Shown here in pieces: positions 48,301-59,217 of a DNA stretch of 64,000 bases. The translations under genes and the position numbers were made by a program. The stretch is from Desmodesmus armatus (lineage: Eukaryota > Chlorophyta > Chlorophyceae > Sphaeropleales > Scenedesmaceae), in the NCBI GenBank assembly GCA_007449985.2, contig VIIQ02000020.1, positions 434,001-498,000 of the forward strand, given 5' to 3'. Position 1 is the first letter of the stretch; each line of letters starts with the position of its first letter. A model generated the notes under the pieces. That model had not been told where the DNA came from. It saw only the letters and a program-made list of their open reading frames with translations, and searched no databases.

Positions 48301-49182
48301 CAAGACTGCAGGAGCAGAAAAATACAGAAGGCTGAAGCAAATGGTGCTGGCCACACACAGCAGCAGCAGTTGCAGCAGCAGGTAACCGCTACTGCAGCCT
48401 CGTGCTGATACCTTGAACAGCCGCTGGCAATGCGCTGTGAGACGTACCTGTAGCGGCTAAAAATGAGCTAAGACGTGCTGGTTGACAGAGAGATAGGTCC
48501 AAGCTGTTCCACTGCTGATCGATCCCGGTTTGGAACGGGAGGCCTGTGTGATGTGTCCTTGTTATGCATGAAGTGAAGTTAAGTCAGTGCATAAGTACGA
48601 CCATTCATGTTGACGGGTAGGACTGAAGGGTTTGCTCTGGTAGCACCAGCAGTGGTTGACAACCGTCAAAAGGCCATGTGGCCCAGAGCAGAAGTGAGCT
48701 TCTGAACGCTGTTGCAACAGCTTCCTGCATCGAGCTTACATAGATGCCTTTATAACGCCAAAATAACAGTGTGAACTGCCATGGTGGCACCCACTGACCA
48801 AGCGGGATGCCAGCCTGGCACGCACCCATTCCGCAATGCAACAGCAAGCTGCCCCAACTACCACACCAACCCCACTGGTGCAGTAAATGATGCTGAATGA
48901 ATCAAGACATCCGCTTCTGGAACAGCTGTGTGTGGTGCTCTGCTGCTGTCCACTGCTGGGTGGTTGTAAGTGTGCGGTGTTGGTGGAAATAAGCATAGTT
49001 GGTAAATCTGTTCAAGGACTTGGGTATTGAATCCGTCTCCGCTAGGGGATGGTGGTCAACAAGCAGTACTGTACAACATTACATCCATGAATGTCATGTC
49101 AAGCACATACGTTGGTTGACAGTCTGATCGCTCAACACCGTCAAATGTTTACAGCTCTTGGAAACCTTATGGACCTGGCAAG
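48301..49182. promoter_or_regulatory. Head-to-head intergenic region of aminotransferase and reductase
   Basis: Only 0.88 kb separates the two start codons, so it should contain both promoters. A donor-like CTACAG|GTACGT on the minus strand near 48455 suggests the 5' UTR exon of the aminotransferase. No named promoter element was recognised. Confidence 0.5.
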
Positions 49183-52100
49183 ATGCAGCTACTTCATTCC
49201 CAGACCACCACGATCTGTTCTCGCAGTGGGAGGAGTAGGCAGGCTCCTGCTTTCAAGAATGCATCACACGCGTCTGTCAGGCCTGCATCATACTTCCATG
49301 GTGTCAGCCGCGCGTTTTCTGGTCCGTGTGTAAACACAACTCGAACCCGAGGAAGCAGCAGCAGTAGCATCTGCAGGGCTACAACAACAGTAGCAACAGC
49401 GGAGCCAGGAAATACCACGCTGGGTTTCTGTGGTATCGGTATCATGGGACTGCCTATGGTGAGCACTCTCTCTGCCCCCCAGTCGGAGGGGTTACTGTTC
49501 ATTACTGTGCAGTTGGTGTGTGTCAGCACAACTGACTCCAACAGCCATGCCAAGTGGTGTGCCTTCCTTGCTGTGTATGACATGTGCAGGCGCAGAACCT
49601 GATAAAGGCAGGGTACAAAGTGGTTGTTTGGAACCGCTCAGCAGAGAAGTGTGAACCCCTCAAGGCAGCAGGAGCAGAGGTGGGTGTGAGTGAGTGAGTG
49701 AGTGAGTGTGTATGTCGACAGAGGGAGTACTTGGTTACATGCAAGCTCACTAAAGCTGTCCTACTAGATAGGCAAGCAACAGTGACGTAGTGTGTGTGTG
49801 TGGGGGGGGGGGGGTTGCACACTCCACCAGTGACGTTACTACAAGCTTGTGTGATTTGCATGCAGTTGGTCATAACACTTGTCTGCAGTTGTGTTGTTCA
49901 GCACTACCTCGCTGTGTAGGCTGTGCATGCCCTTGGTTTGTCAGTGGCGGTGGAGTAGGGTTGCCAGCTAATACTGAAGCCATGCCACCCCCACCAAAGC
50001 AGTGGCTGGCAGCCTGCAAGCTCGCCTTTCCCCCAGCTGCCTCCACAGGCTATGTGTGTCTGTGGTATGACACAACCTCAACATGTCCTGCCCCCCACCC
50101 CCCACCCCAGAGCCAGCACACATGTTCCCCTCCCGTACCCCACCCCATTCCTCTTGGCGAGCCCTCTTCTTATTCCCCCCCCCCCACCTGCCCGCATGTC
50201 CTCCTACTCCCCCCCCCCCAGGGTCGCCTCCACACCCGCCGATATTGCCCGCCAGTCCCACATCACCTTTGCCATGCTGTCACAACTTCAACATGCCCTG
50301 CCCCCCACCCCACCCCACCCCTACCCCTCCTGCAGCTCAGCACACAGTACTCCCCGCCTCCCTTCCCGTTCCGCACCTCCGTTCCTCCTCCTCTCCTCCA
50401 AGTCCCCAAATCCCCCATGTCTTTTCCTCCTTGCCCCCCCCCTCCTTACCCCTGTCCAAGTTGCTGCCCCCCCCCCTCTCAGGTCGCCTCCACCCCCGCA
50501 GATGTTGCCCGCCAGTCCGTTATCACCTTTGCCTGTCAGACCCTGCAGCTGCCCCCCCCCCCCCGCTCCCGTTCCGCACCCCCATTCCTGTCGGCAAGCC
50601 CTCCTGTTATCCCCCCTGCCCTTCCAAAACTTGTCTCCCCCCCCCCCAGGTCGCCCCCACCCCCGCAGATGTTGCCCGCCAGTGTGACATCACTTTTGCA
50701 ATGCTGTCGGACCCAGCAGCTGCCTGGGAGGTGGCCTCAGGACCTGACGGGGTAGCAGCAGGTGCGCTGAACCTGCTGTTGCGCTGATGTACATGACTCA
50801 TGTGCAGCAGTGCTAGGAAGCTTAGACATGATGAGGTGCAGTGTGTGAGTGGGTTCCTGAACGAGCCCAGCTGGCTGCTAGGGGAGTAGCAGCAGGTGCG
50901 CTGAAACTTTATTAGCAAGGTCAGCACGTTATCCATAATCAGCTGGAATGTGTGATGCCAAAGCCCAGCAGGTGCCCTGAGCCTGTTTGACACCAGCACG
51001 TATTCGGTCTGATCAGCTGCAATGTGTGAGGCCGTTTTTGCATGAGCATAGTTGGCTCCCCGGGGGGGGGGGGGGAGTACTGATGCTTTCCCACTGTAAC
51101 ATGCTATCCTTCAAAACATTGTAGTCAAGTTGTGTGCCATTTATAGCTTGTCTGTGTGCTGCTGTGTGCTTTACTGTGTGCCTCCGTTGTCTGCAGGCAT
51201 GTCAGCTGGCAAGGGGTACGTTGATGTGTCAACCATCGACCCTGAAACGTCCAAGAAGGTTGCAGCAGCTGTGCGTGCCAAGGGTGGTCTGTTCCTGGAG
51301 GCGCCTGTGTCTGGCAGCAAGGGGCCTGCAGAGCAGGGAGCACTCATTTTTCTCACTGCAGGTACTTTGGCCGGGGGGGGGGGGTACTATTGGGGAGGTG
51401 GTGTGTGGGTGCGTTGACGTGTTGCACTGGGGTGCGACGTAGAGTTTTGCTTTTTTTGACTAATGTATAAATTGTGGAGGAGGTGATAAGTGCTATAGAC
51501 CGCAGCGTGCATGTTTGTTCTTGAAGGCACCTGTGTCTGGCAGCAAAGGGTTAAGCAGAGCAGGGAGCACTCATCTTCCTCACAGCAGGTACTTTTTGCA
51601 GGGAGGAAGGGGGCAATTCCTTGTCGGTTTGTTGCACTGCGGTTGGTTACCTGGTATTGCACACAGGCAGGTGTTCTGATGCCACTCTTTTGAAGACTGT
51701 GTTGATGTGTATGTGAATGTGAGCTGCACAGTCTGCATGGGTATGCTGGAGATGATGCTGTTTGCGGTTGCTTTTGGCCACCTGGAGGTGATGGGCAAGG
51801 CCAAGTTTTCACCCCAGAAGTAGTTCTGGCTGACAATAATATCAGCACAACATCGGCACCACACCCTGCACCACCACACGCAACACACTGTGTGTTGGCG
51901 GAGCGCACCCCCCCCCCTCCCCTTCACACCAACACCCCCCTACACCACTACCCCTTGACCAGGTGATGAGGCCCTTTTCACGGCTGCCTCTCCCCCCCTT
52001 GATGTGATGGGCAAGGCCAAATTCTTCCTGGGGGCTGAGGGCCAGGGTGCCAACATGAAGCTGGTTGTGAATGCAATCATGGGAGCAATGATGGCATCGT

Positions 52101-53461
52101 TTGCAGAGGGCATGAGCTTGGCCGAGGAGGTGAGGCTCCGAGCCTTGAGAAGTAACTTGTTGCTTGGGGGTGTGTGCGTCTGGGGTATCGTGATTGTTGA
52201 CGTGGGTGGGTGTTGTGCGGAAATTTGCGAGTGATTCATGAAAGCGCTAACATGAAGCTTGTTGTGAGGGCAATCATGGGGGCAATGATGGCATCGTTTG
52301 CTGAGGGCATGAGCTTGGCACAGGAGGTGAGGCTGAGCCCAGTTGCATCCGACTGCACACCCGGTCCCCCCCCACACACACGTGCATGCATGCAGTCTCT
52401 CTGTCGACACACACACCCCACCACCACCGCCACAACCACCACCAACACTGCTGCTGCTGTTGCCCACACCACCACTGCCAACTGAACAACCACTGGCGCT
52501 GTCTGTGTCACTCTGTGTATGTGTGCAGATGGGTTGAAGAAGCAGGACATGATTGATGTCATCGCCCTGGGTGCCATCAAGGGGTGGTGTATTGTTGCTA
52601 GCACTTAACAGCACCAGCATTGTTACTGACCGCAAATCTTAGGCAGTCCCCCCCCCCCCACACACACACAAACACACAGCACCACCACCGACCCCCCCCC
52701 CACCAACACTGTATGTGTCACTCTGTGTGTGTGCAGATGGGTCTGAAGAAGCAAGACATGATTGATGTCATTGCACTGGGTGCCATTGCTGCCCCCATGT
52801 TTGCACTCAAGGGCCCTGCAATGGCCAAGGCCAGCTACCCACCAGGTAGGCAAACCCCAAATTGTCATTTTCCCCTTGCTATTGTGCAGTGCAACCCCCC
52901 AATTTGTCATTTTTGGTAACATTGACACTGTCTAGCCCGCTATTGGCAGTGGGCTGATGATGGGCTGATGATGGTTTGCATTGTAATGCTGTGTGTGTGC
53001 CCTGGGGGGGGGGGCCACCACCTGACGGCTGCAACAGGTGCAGGCATCAGGCGCATGCAGCAGCCGCCAAAGCCACACTTCTGCACTGTCACCCTAGCAA
53101 CCTACCCTGCAGCCTCTGCACTTGAAGAGCTCAGCCACACTTGCTTGTTGTTTAGCGCTCAGTCACACTTGTTGGTTGTTCAGAGACACATCACATCACG
53201 CTTGGCGTGAGAAAACTATGTAGTGCGTAACAAATGTTGTACGTCCTGCTGTGTGTCATTCTTGCAGCGTTCCCGCTGAAGCACCAGCAGAAGGATTTGC
53301 GGCTCGTGCTGGCCGAGGCAGATGCAGTAGGTGTACCGCTACCTGTTATTTCTGCGGCCAACGAGCAGTACATCAGGGCTCGTGCACAGGGCTTTGGAGA
53401 TGCAGACTTTTCCGCGGTGCTGGAGGCGGTTGTGGCGCAGGAAAAGAAGCCGTCCGCCTGA
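49183..53461 (+). CDS. GLYR: Glyoxylate/succinic semialdehyde reductase (beta-hydroxyacid dehydrogenase family)
   Basis: Seven exons, 49183-49458, 49590-49679, 50650-50761, 51197-51361, 51963-52129, 52737-52845 and 53268-53461, join in phase to 370 residues. The enzyme reduces glyoxylate and succinic semialdehyde with NADPH. About 80 Ser/Arg/Thr-rich N-terminal residues look like an organelle targeting peptide. [12 protein letters not shown] is the nucleotide-binding glycine motif. [11 protein letters not shown] follows, with Arg after Asn as in NADPH-preferring members. Next are [38 protein letters not shown] (substrate-binding motif), [13 protein letters not shown] with the catalytic Lys, and [14 protein letters not shown] at the C-terminus. 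The match to plant GLYR1/2 runs end to end. Introns hold long C-runs and decayed copies of exons 3 to 7. Chosen ATG opens the only frame continuous with the glycine motif. Confidence 0.9.
50222..50761 (+). repeat. Three copies of the start of reductase exon 3
   Basis: VA(S/P)TPAD(I/V)ARQ codons occur at 50222, 50485 and 50650, each after a C-rich tract ending in an acceptor-like AGG. Only the last copy continues into the full exon and a donor. A more eroded fourth trace is near 50035. Pyrimidine runs between copies are duplicated as well. Confidence 0.82.
51510..51600 (+). pseudogene. Decayed copy of reductase exon 4 end
   Basis: APVSGSKG codons, CAGAGCAGGGAGCACTCAT and a donor-like CAG|GTACTT recur 219 bp after the real exon 4 end. 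A one-base insertion breaks the frame. Confidence 0.75.
51785..51815 (+). pseudogene. Short trace of reductase exon 5
   Basis: GTGATGGGCAAGGCCAA, from the exon 5 segment encoding VMGKAK, recurs upstream of the real exon. Only about 30 bp are similar. Confidence 0.5.
52236..52335 (+). pseudogene. Copy of reductase exon 5 end
   Basis: [19 protein letters not shown] codons and the donor GAG|GTGAGGCT recur about 190 bp downstream of the real exon 5 end. The frame is open over the copy and differs from the original by an Asn-to-Arg and a Glu-to-Gln change. No acceptor with matching phase is clear. Confidence 0.8.
52505..52580 (+). pseudogene. Decayed copy of reductase exon 6 start
   Basis: After TGTGTGCAG the copy reads ATGGGTTGAAGAAGCAGGAC; a lost base turns the Leu codon into a stop. 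It ends abruptly after the codons for VIALGAI. Confidence 0.8.
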
Positions 53462-53524
53462 CGTATAGGCGCCATGGTTGCAGCAGCTGGTGATCGCACT
53501 CACAATTGGCTGCGCATGCGTTCC

Positions 53525-53529
53525 TGTAA
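53525..53529 (+). terminator. Candidate polyadenylation signal TGTAA
   Basis: TGTAA, the usual poly(A) signal of chlorophycean algae, lies 64 bases after the reductase stop. If used, the exon 7 copy at 53577 is outside the transcript. Confidence 0.45.
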
Positions 53530-53576
53530 AAAAAGGCATGTCGGGGAACAGGCGGCGTTCAGGCGCAAAAGATTAT

Positions 53577-53728
53577 GTTGCATGCATGTTGGCCAACGGG
53601 CAGTACATCAGGGCGCGTGCACAGGGCTTTGGGGATGCAGACTTCTCTGCGGTGCTGGAGGCTGTTGCATTGCAGGAAAAGGAGCCGTTGGCAACAGTGA
53701 TTCCGGATGCATTGTTCACAGTATGCTG
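53577..53728 (+). pseudogene. Copy of reductase exon 7 end
   Basis: Codons for [20 protein letters not shown] recur intact 220 bp past the real stop, then change to ALQEKEPLATV and run on about ten codons to a stop. Most differences to the original in the core are few and silent. Confidence 0.8.
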
Positions 53729-54092
53729 AAGCCTGATCCAGCTTGCATATATCCAGAGAATCAGTCTTTCTGACACCCTATAACAGTGTCTCAACACATG
53801 TGACCCCCTTGCTCTGCTGTCGATCGAGGTGCGCTAGCATCCAGCGATGGACTGGCCATGGCAGATCTATCTAACGACCCAGCACTTGCACACTCTCAGT
53901 CAACCACAACAAACCCAGAAGGCGGCAACAGTGATTCTGCAACTCCTGCTGCCGTTGAACGTGGTAGTGAATCCAAGGTTCACTTGCACTCACACCCCAT
54001 GAGGGAAACCCATATGCATTCGCCTCCCCTTCCAAAACGGCCTGACTGTCAATCGAAGAACGCTGCACTACCCATGGCAGATTATGACACCG

Positions 54093-54135
54093 CATCAAGC
54101 ATGTCGTCGTGGAAGATCTCCTCACAAAGTAGCGT
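54093..54135 (-). pseudogene. Copy of the LURP-one protein C-terminus
   Basis: Minus-strand codons LLCEEIFHDDMLDAVS and a stop resemble the real end LLCDEIFHDDNA-stop 90 bp away. It probably shows the ancestral C-terminus before the telomere-like insertion. Confidence 0.65.
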
Positions 54136-54160
54136 CAGTGGACTGGCCATGGCAGATCGG

Positions 54161-54192
54161 TTAGGGTTTAGGGTTTGAACCCTAAACCCTAA
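54161..54192. repeat. Telomere-like palindrome
   Basis: TTAGGGTTTAGGGTT and its exact complement stand head to head with a two-base spacer. The LURP-one stop codon (54189-54191) lies inside the right arm. Confidence 0.9.
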
Positions 54193-57100
54193 GCATTGTC
54201 ATCGTGGAAGATCTCGTCGCACAGTAGCGCTAGTGCCACCACAAAGGCTGCATCCACGCCTGGCTCTATTGTCACAAAGTACTTGTTCACATCCATCATG
54301 CTCCTGCACAGCAAGGACACAAGCTTTGTGGAAGGGGACCTGTGGCGCTCAGGCACACCGGGGGTGACTTTTGATTCCGTCAAAGCCATCAACATCACCA
54401 AGGAAGCGGTGATGCAGGCTGCCTTGCGTTACCAGGCGGCCCACTGGCAGACTGTCGTTCTTGCTAGCGCTGACCCTAGGGCAGGTGTGTCAGTCAGCAC
54501 TCATCTTAGGACGCATGCCGCATGGGTGCATGCCCTTGAGGCCAATGTAGTACATGGGAGGGACAATGCCCCACGCTTCCATCAGCTATGCTTGCCTAGG
54601 GGGATCTTGCGGTGTTTGGGACGGTACCGGCTTGGCGGACACCACTTGAGTGGACGCCTGCATGGTGGGGGACGACAGAATGGGCGAACCTGCCCACTCT
54701 GCTCTGGGAGGGGGTTGCGTGCTGAGTGGCATGACACACTTGTAGCCAGGTGTGGGGGGATAGGCCAGAGGATTTGCTGCATTTTGTCTTAGAGTGCCCC
54801 GCATATGATCATATCAGGGACAAGTATGCTTCAGTATTTGCCTATGGTGGTGGGGACTCAGTGCAGCGGTGCATGCAGCTTGTGTTCAGCACCACCCACC
54901 AAACTCAGCTGGCCCATTGCATTGCAGCTATGGACGTATATAGAAGGCACCTGCTGGGTAAGGGCAACCTGTTTGGGGTGCGCCCTATTCAGCAACCAGA
55001 CGGCTATGTTGCTGTTATGCCCTACCCAGCCTGCTTGCGCCGTGCGATGAGCTCACCCTTGTCTACACAGTTGCTCAGGCTCGGGGCCCGGCACTCCCAC
55101 ACCTTAGCATTGGCAGCAGGAGCACTCGTAGTAGCTGTGTTCTGGGTCCTGCTCTGTGTGCTAGCACACCAAATGATTGGCTTGATGTGTTGACTTTCGC
55201 CTGTGTTGAAATTGTTTGAAAGACTGACCCATGTGTGTGCGTGCACGGTGTGTGGAGACTACCAGCTTGCGGCTGAGTCATGAATGCACGATCCTATACC
55301 TGGTGTGTGTGGCAGTTGCCCTTGGTGGTGTTTTTTTTTGGGGGCTGGTCTTGTTTGCCGGTCTTGCTGCAGGTTTTTCTTGCAGGTGTGTCTTCCCAGT
55401 TCATCCCGTGTGGAGAGTACCGCTCAGCGGTGAAAGTATCCACTTGTAACAACCCCCCCCTAAAAAAACAATGTGTGTGTGTGTGTGTGGGGGGGGGGGG
55501 CAGGGCAGGAGACCGCAGTCAGCTTCACTGCGATCATGGGTACAAGAGATGCTCAAATGACTCTACGGGCCCAGTATGTCGGACATGCCGTTTCAGCTGG
55601 GGGTGGATTCCACGCTGTCAGTGGGAGTAGAACCAGGTAGACCACCATGGGCTGGGTCAGCTGCATGCGTGGCTGACACTTTCAAAGTGGTGCCAAATTG
55701 TACCACGCTTGCTGCAACTGATATATCAAGTGGCTCACGGTGAACTACTCAGCTGGCAAACTGACCATGGTCGGACACGCTTTGCGTGGCATGCCATGAT
55801 CATCATTACTGTACACATGTGGTACTAGCACACGCCTGCGGATGGGCCTGCCATGTTGGGATGCATGTACTGGCAGCAACTAACCAGAAGATGCTTGCCG
55901 CTGTAGCACATGTGTCAGCCACAGTGGCAGCTGCAGCAGCAGTCGACTCACTCAAATGAATTATACTAATATTAAATAATACCAATAAATAATAAAGCAT
56001 GCTCACTTCATGAACGACTCTCCACTTGCAAAGCGGCTCTCCTTCTTGACACTGGCGATCACCTCCCCTGACTTGACCTCCACCACACTGAACTTACGGG
56101 CGCGAAAGTCACCCTGCAGCAAAGTGCATCATGCAATGGTCAACAGTTAATTGATGGCATAAGGCCTAAGACCCAACTTGCTCAGTCAGCTCCCAAGTCT
56201 GACCTGCAGCTTGCGCACAACGCCTCATGCGCCCTCACTGGCCTGTGCCAAAGACCGGGCTTGTTCCCTGGAGACGTTCCAAACAGTGTGCTGTGCTGTT
56301 ATGTGTTGCCAGGATAGTGCCACGGCAAGCTGCCTGTCTCAGGCGGTGATGCCAGTGTGTCATGGACACTGACAAGCTGACTCAGTGGGAATCGGCTTGG
56401 GCCCCTGCAACAGCAGTCGTCCGCCTCTTGCAGGGCCTCTTTTGACAGTCAGAACTGCACCATGCAGGGGCTGCCATTGAACTGCAGGGCTGCACCCACC
56501 TTTAGCAGGAAATCCTCGTTGTCGTCGCCATCGTTCAAGAACACCTTCACGTCTGCATTTGACAGGCACAAAGGGGTCTTACGTATAAACTATGGCATTG
56601 TGGCAGGCGCAGCAAGTGGCATGGCAATAGCTGCACTCCAGGATGTGGCACTGTGGGGCGATCTTGATCGATGAATGAGAGCTTTAAAGCTCGAGCATGG
56701 CTGACTCGCAGTGCCCTAGGAATGCTTCACGAACGGCTTGCAAGGATATGACGTCCCTTTGGCAGATGTTCGTCTCAATTACTTGGTTTGAAGGAGAGCA
56801 TGGACTGTCGCTGGCAACAGTTTGCTACCCAGCTTTGAGATTGTATGGCAGCAGTGGTTCCCCAGCAGCCTATAGATTGTATGGCAGCGTGTTTGGCAGC
56901 TCAGGTTTGTGTGTCATTCGTTCTGCATGTTTCTCGTGCTAGCAACCAGGAAGGACAGATGTGCAGCGCGCTTGATATCAGCTTGATGGTTAGGAATCGC
57001 AGGCTCTCAGAGAAGCGAGACTTGCCTCAGTTGGTTGTGCAACAGTTGGTCAGTGCCGTGTCTTTGTGGTTCTGTCAGTTGGCAGTTGATTCTTGGTGTC

Positions 57101-59217
57101 TGTGTGTATTTATGTTGTGTGCTGTGTGGCCTCTCCCATGATGATGGTTGGCAACCATCGAAACCGGTCCTGCAAGCCAACTTGCCCCAAAGCGATCTGG
57201 GAGAGTGTGCTGTTGAGTGTGCGATCTTGGGTGCTTCGTGTGGCGTGGAGTTGAGCTGTGGTTGAGGTTGATGTGTTGTGGTTACCATTGGTGCATCTAC
57301 TTTGCATGTGCGGCCCTCTGGGAGCAGGTTGACAGCGTCAGCGCATTTGCATCGCAGTTCTAGCTTCAGCAGCGAGTTGGGAGGATCCTCAGCGTGTGCC
57401 GTGATAAGATCAACATCGAACTTACTTGTCTGAAGTTCCAGCCGGGGGCACGTTCCTATCGGGGCTGGCGTTCAGTACTACCCGTGTGTATGATCAGTGG
57501 CAGCGACAGCAGCAGCAGCAACAGCCAACAGCCCGCAGTTGAGAGAGAGATAGTCAGCATGTGGAGCAGTAGTGTTGGTCTTCGTCTGTGTCAGCCCGTT
57601 CCCAGCAGCTTCGTGTTGTATGGCAACTTTGCCTGTCCCCAAGCAGGCCTGTTCCCCAGCAGCTCTTGGTTCGGCGGTCCGCAACTGTTGGTATGGCAGA
57701 CTCTCAGAGGGTACCCTGGTAGGGTGCACGAGTTGTGCCCTGCTGGCAACAGTTTGCTACCCAGCTTTGAGATTGTATGGCAGCAGTGGTTCCCCAGCAG
57801 CCTATAGATTGTATGGCAGCGTGTTTGGCAGCTCAGGTTTGTGTGTCATTCGTTCTGCATGTTTCTCGTGCTAGCAACCAGGAAGGACAGGTGTGCAGCG
57901 CGCTTGATATCAGCTTGATGGTTAGGAATCGCAGGCTCTCAGAGAAGCGAGACTTGCCTCAGTTGGTTGTGCAACAGTTGGTCAGTGCCGTGTCTTTGTG
58001 GTTCTGTCAGTTGGCAGTTGATTCTTGGTGTCTGTGTGTATTTATGTTGTGTGCTGTGTGGCCTCTCCCAGGGCAAGTGAATGTAGCTGATGATGATGGT
58101 TGGCAACCATCGAAACCGGTCCTGCAAGCCAACTTGCCCCAAAGCGATCTGGGAGAGTGTGCGATCTTGGGTGCTTCGTGTGGCGTGGAGTTGAGCTGTG
58201 GTTGAGGTTGATGTGTTGTGGTTACCATTGGTGCATCTACTTTGCATGTGCGGCCCTCTGGGAGCAGGTTGACAGCGTCAGCGCATTTGCATCGCAGTTC
58301 TAGCTTCAGCAGCGAGTTGGGAGGATCCTCAGCGTGTGCCGTGATAAGATCAACATCGAACTGAAGCGACTTGCATACCATCGGCCTTGTTGATCAGCCA
58401 CCTGCCCCGCATGGACATGACCTTCTGCCTCATCTGAATGAGCAACCCGGGAAAGCAACAAAGTTTGGGGAGGGGGGTGGGGGAGGGGCGAACCGACTGA
58501 CGCCAAAGAGATGACCAACTTTGTGCGAGACTGAGGCCGGAGCAGGCACCGCTCGTGTTATGTTTGCTTGCCGGGATGCAAGCGCTCCAGTAGGTATATA
58601 CGGGTCATGATGTTGCTCAAAGCCTGGTGCAGCTGCCACCTGTGGCCGGCATTCATGAAAATGCTAACGTTCAGAAGTGAGAGAGATGCCGCATCTCAAT
58701 CACTGTAGTACAAGCAATGGTCAGGAAACTGTCATGCTGGCACTTAGGCAACGGCAACAGTCGCGGTCACAATGGCGCTGACAACTAGAGGGCCTAGCTC
58801 AGCAGTGCACGTCGGATGTTGAATCATGCACAGCCATCCTGGAGGTCACCTTGGTCATGCATGATGCAGCACTGGCCACGTGGCCGGTGCACCGGGGCTC
58901 CTACGGCCCTGCATACTTGCAGCTCCCTCTGACGACGCACTGCAAAGTTCAGGCTGAGCTCATATGACAACCTGCAATTTGTGTTGCCCTTTTACACCTG
59001 ATGCAATGATGAAAAACTGTAATGATGATCACCTGCAGCACTGGGTGGTTGTAAACATCCAGCAGTTTCCTGTGTGAGGTCCATGCTGAGGCGTCCAGCT
59101 TGAAGAAGGGCCTCCCATGGATGTCCGTGATGGTGAAGTTGTCGTCTTTGAAGAAGCTCAGCTGCTCCTGCATCACCAGCACGGTCTGCTGAGGACAGCA
59201 GAAGCGAGGGTCCACAA
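54189..59217 (-). CDS. LURP-one-related (tubby-like fold) protein, first exon missing
   Basis: Five exons join in phase to about 170 residues: 59217-59033, 58433-58379, 56552-56500, 56113-56007, 54303-54189. Landmarks match plant LOR proteins: VDPRFCCPQQTVLVMQEQLS, FTITDIHGRPFFKLD, KLLDVYNHPVLQ, MRQKVMSMRGRW, ADDVKVFLND, GDFRARKFSVVEV, SGEVIASV and FVTIEPGVDAAFVVALALLCDEI. The fold is a 12-strand beta barrel around a hydrophobic helix, the last element seen here. LURP1 in plants is linked to defence against oomycetes, and the family may be lipid- or membrane-tethered; the algal role is unknown. Plant members have about 200 residues, so 20-40 N-terminal residues must lie in an upstream exon I could not find. 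Introns hold a LINE fragment and a 0.6-kb duplication. The stop codon is provided by telomere-like sequence. Confidence 0.8.
54320..55193 (+). mobile_element. Decayed 3' part of a LINE (non-LTR retrotransposon)
   Basis: Frame 1 reads HQLCLPRGILRCLGRYRLGG, then GRTCPLC; a shift near 54755 moves to RPEDLLHFVLECPAYDHIRD. The Cys-x2-Cys ... His-x4-Cys arrangement with ECPAYD is the zinc-binding segment after the reverse transcriptase of LINEs. The catalytic region is absent. The fragment lies in the last intron of the LURP-one gene, in opposite orientation. Left border uncertain. Confidence 0.72.
55410..55443 (+). other. Small conserved hairpin element, copy 1
   Basis: Outer stem GTGGA/TCCAC, inner stem ACCGC/GCGGT, loop TCA, and internal loop GAGT opposite GAAAGTA. 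The same internal loop occurs in copy 2 at 60195 with compensating stem changes. Confidence 0.6.
56810..57421 (+). repeat. 0.6-kb direct repeat in LURP-one intron, copy 1
   Basis: Nearly identical to 57742-58361 over its whole length. Compared with copy 2 it lacks about 20 bases near 57138 and has an extra segment of about 10 bases near 57210. Confidence 0.92.
57742..58361 (+). repeat. 0.6-kb direct repeat in LURP-one intron, copy 2
   Basis: Starts with GCTGGCAACAGTTTGCTACC as copy 1 does, and ends 18 bp before the donor of the small exon 58433-58379. Near identity implies a recent duplication. No protein-coding sense was found in it. Confidence 0.92.

Larger units (their letters stand above)
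53462..54188. other. Convergent intergenic region with gene-end copies
   Basis: Lies between the 3' ends of the reductase (+) and LURP-one gene (-). It contains the reductase exon 7 copy, a copy of the LURP-one C-terminus and two copies of GGACTGGCCATGGCAGAT (near 53849 and 54140). Confidence 0.55.

Noticed and set aside
49800..50650. Poly-G and poly-C runs as possible G-quadruplex or assembly artefacts
   Set aside because: Many runs of 9-13 C or G occur in these introns; they may matter for duplication, but I cannot separate biology from homopolymer error, so no separate claim is made.
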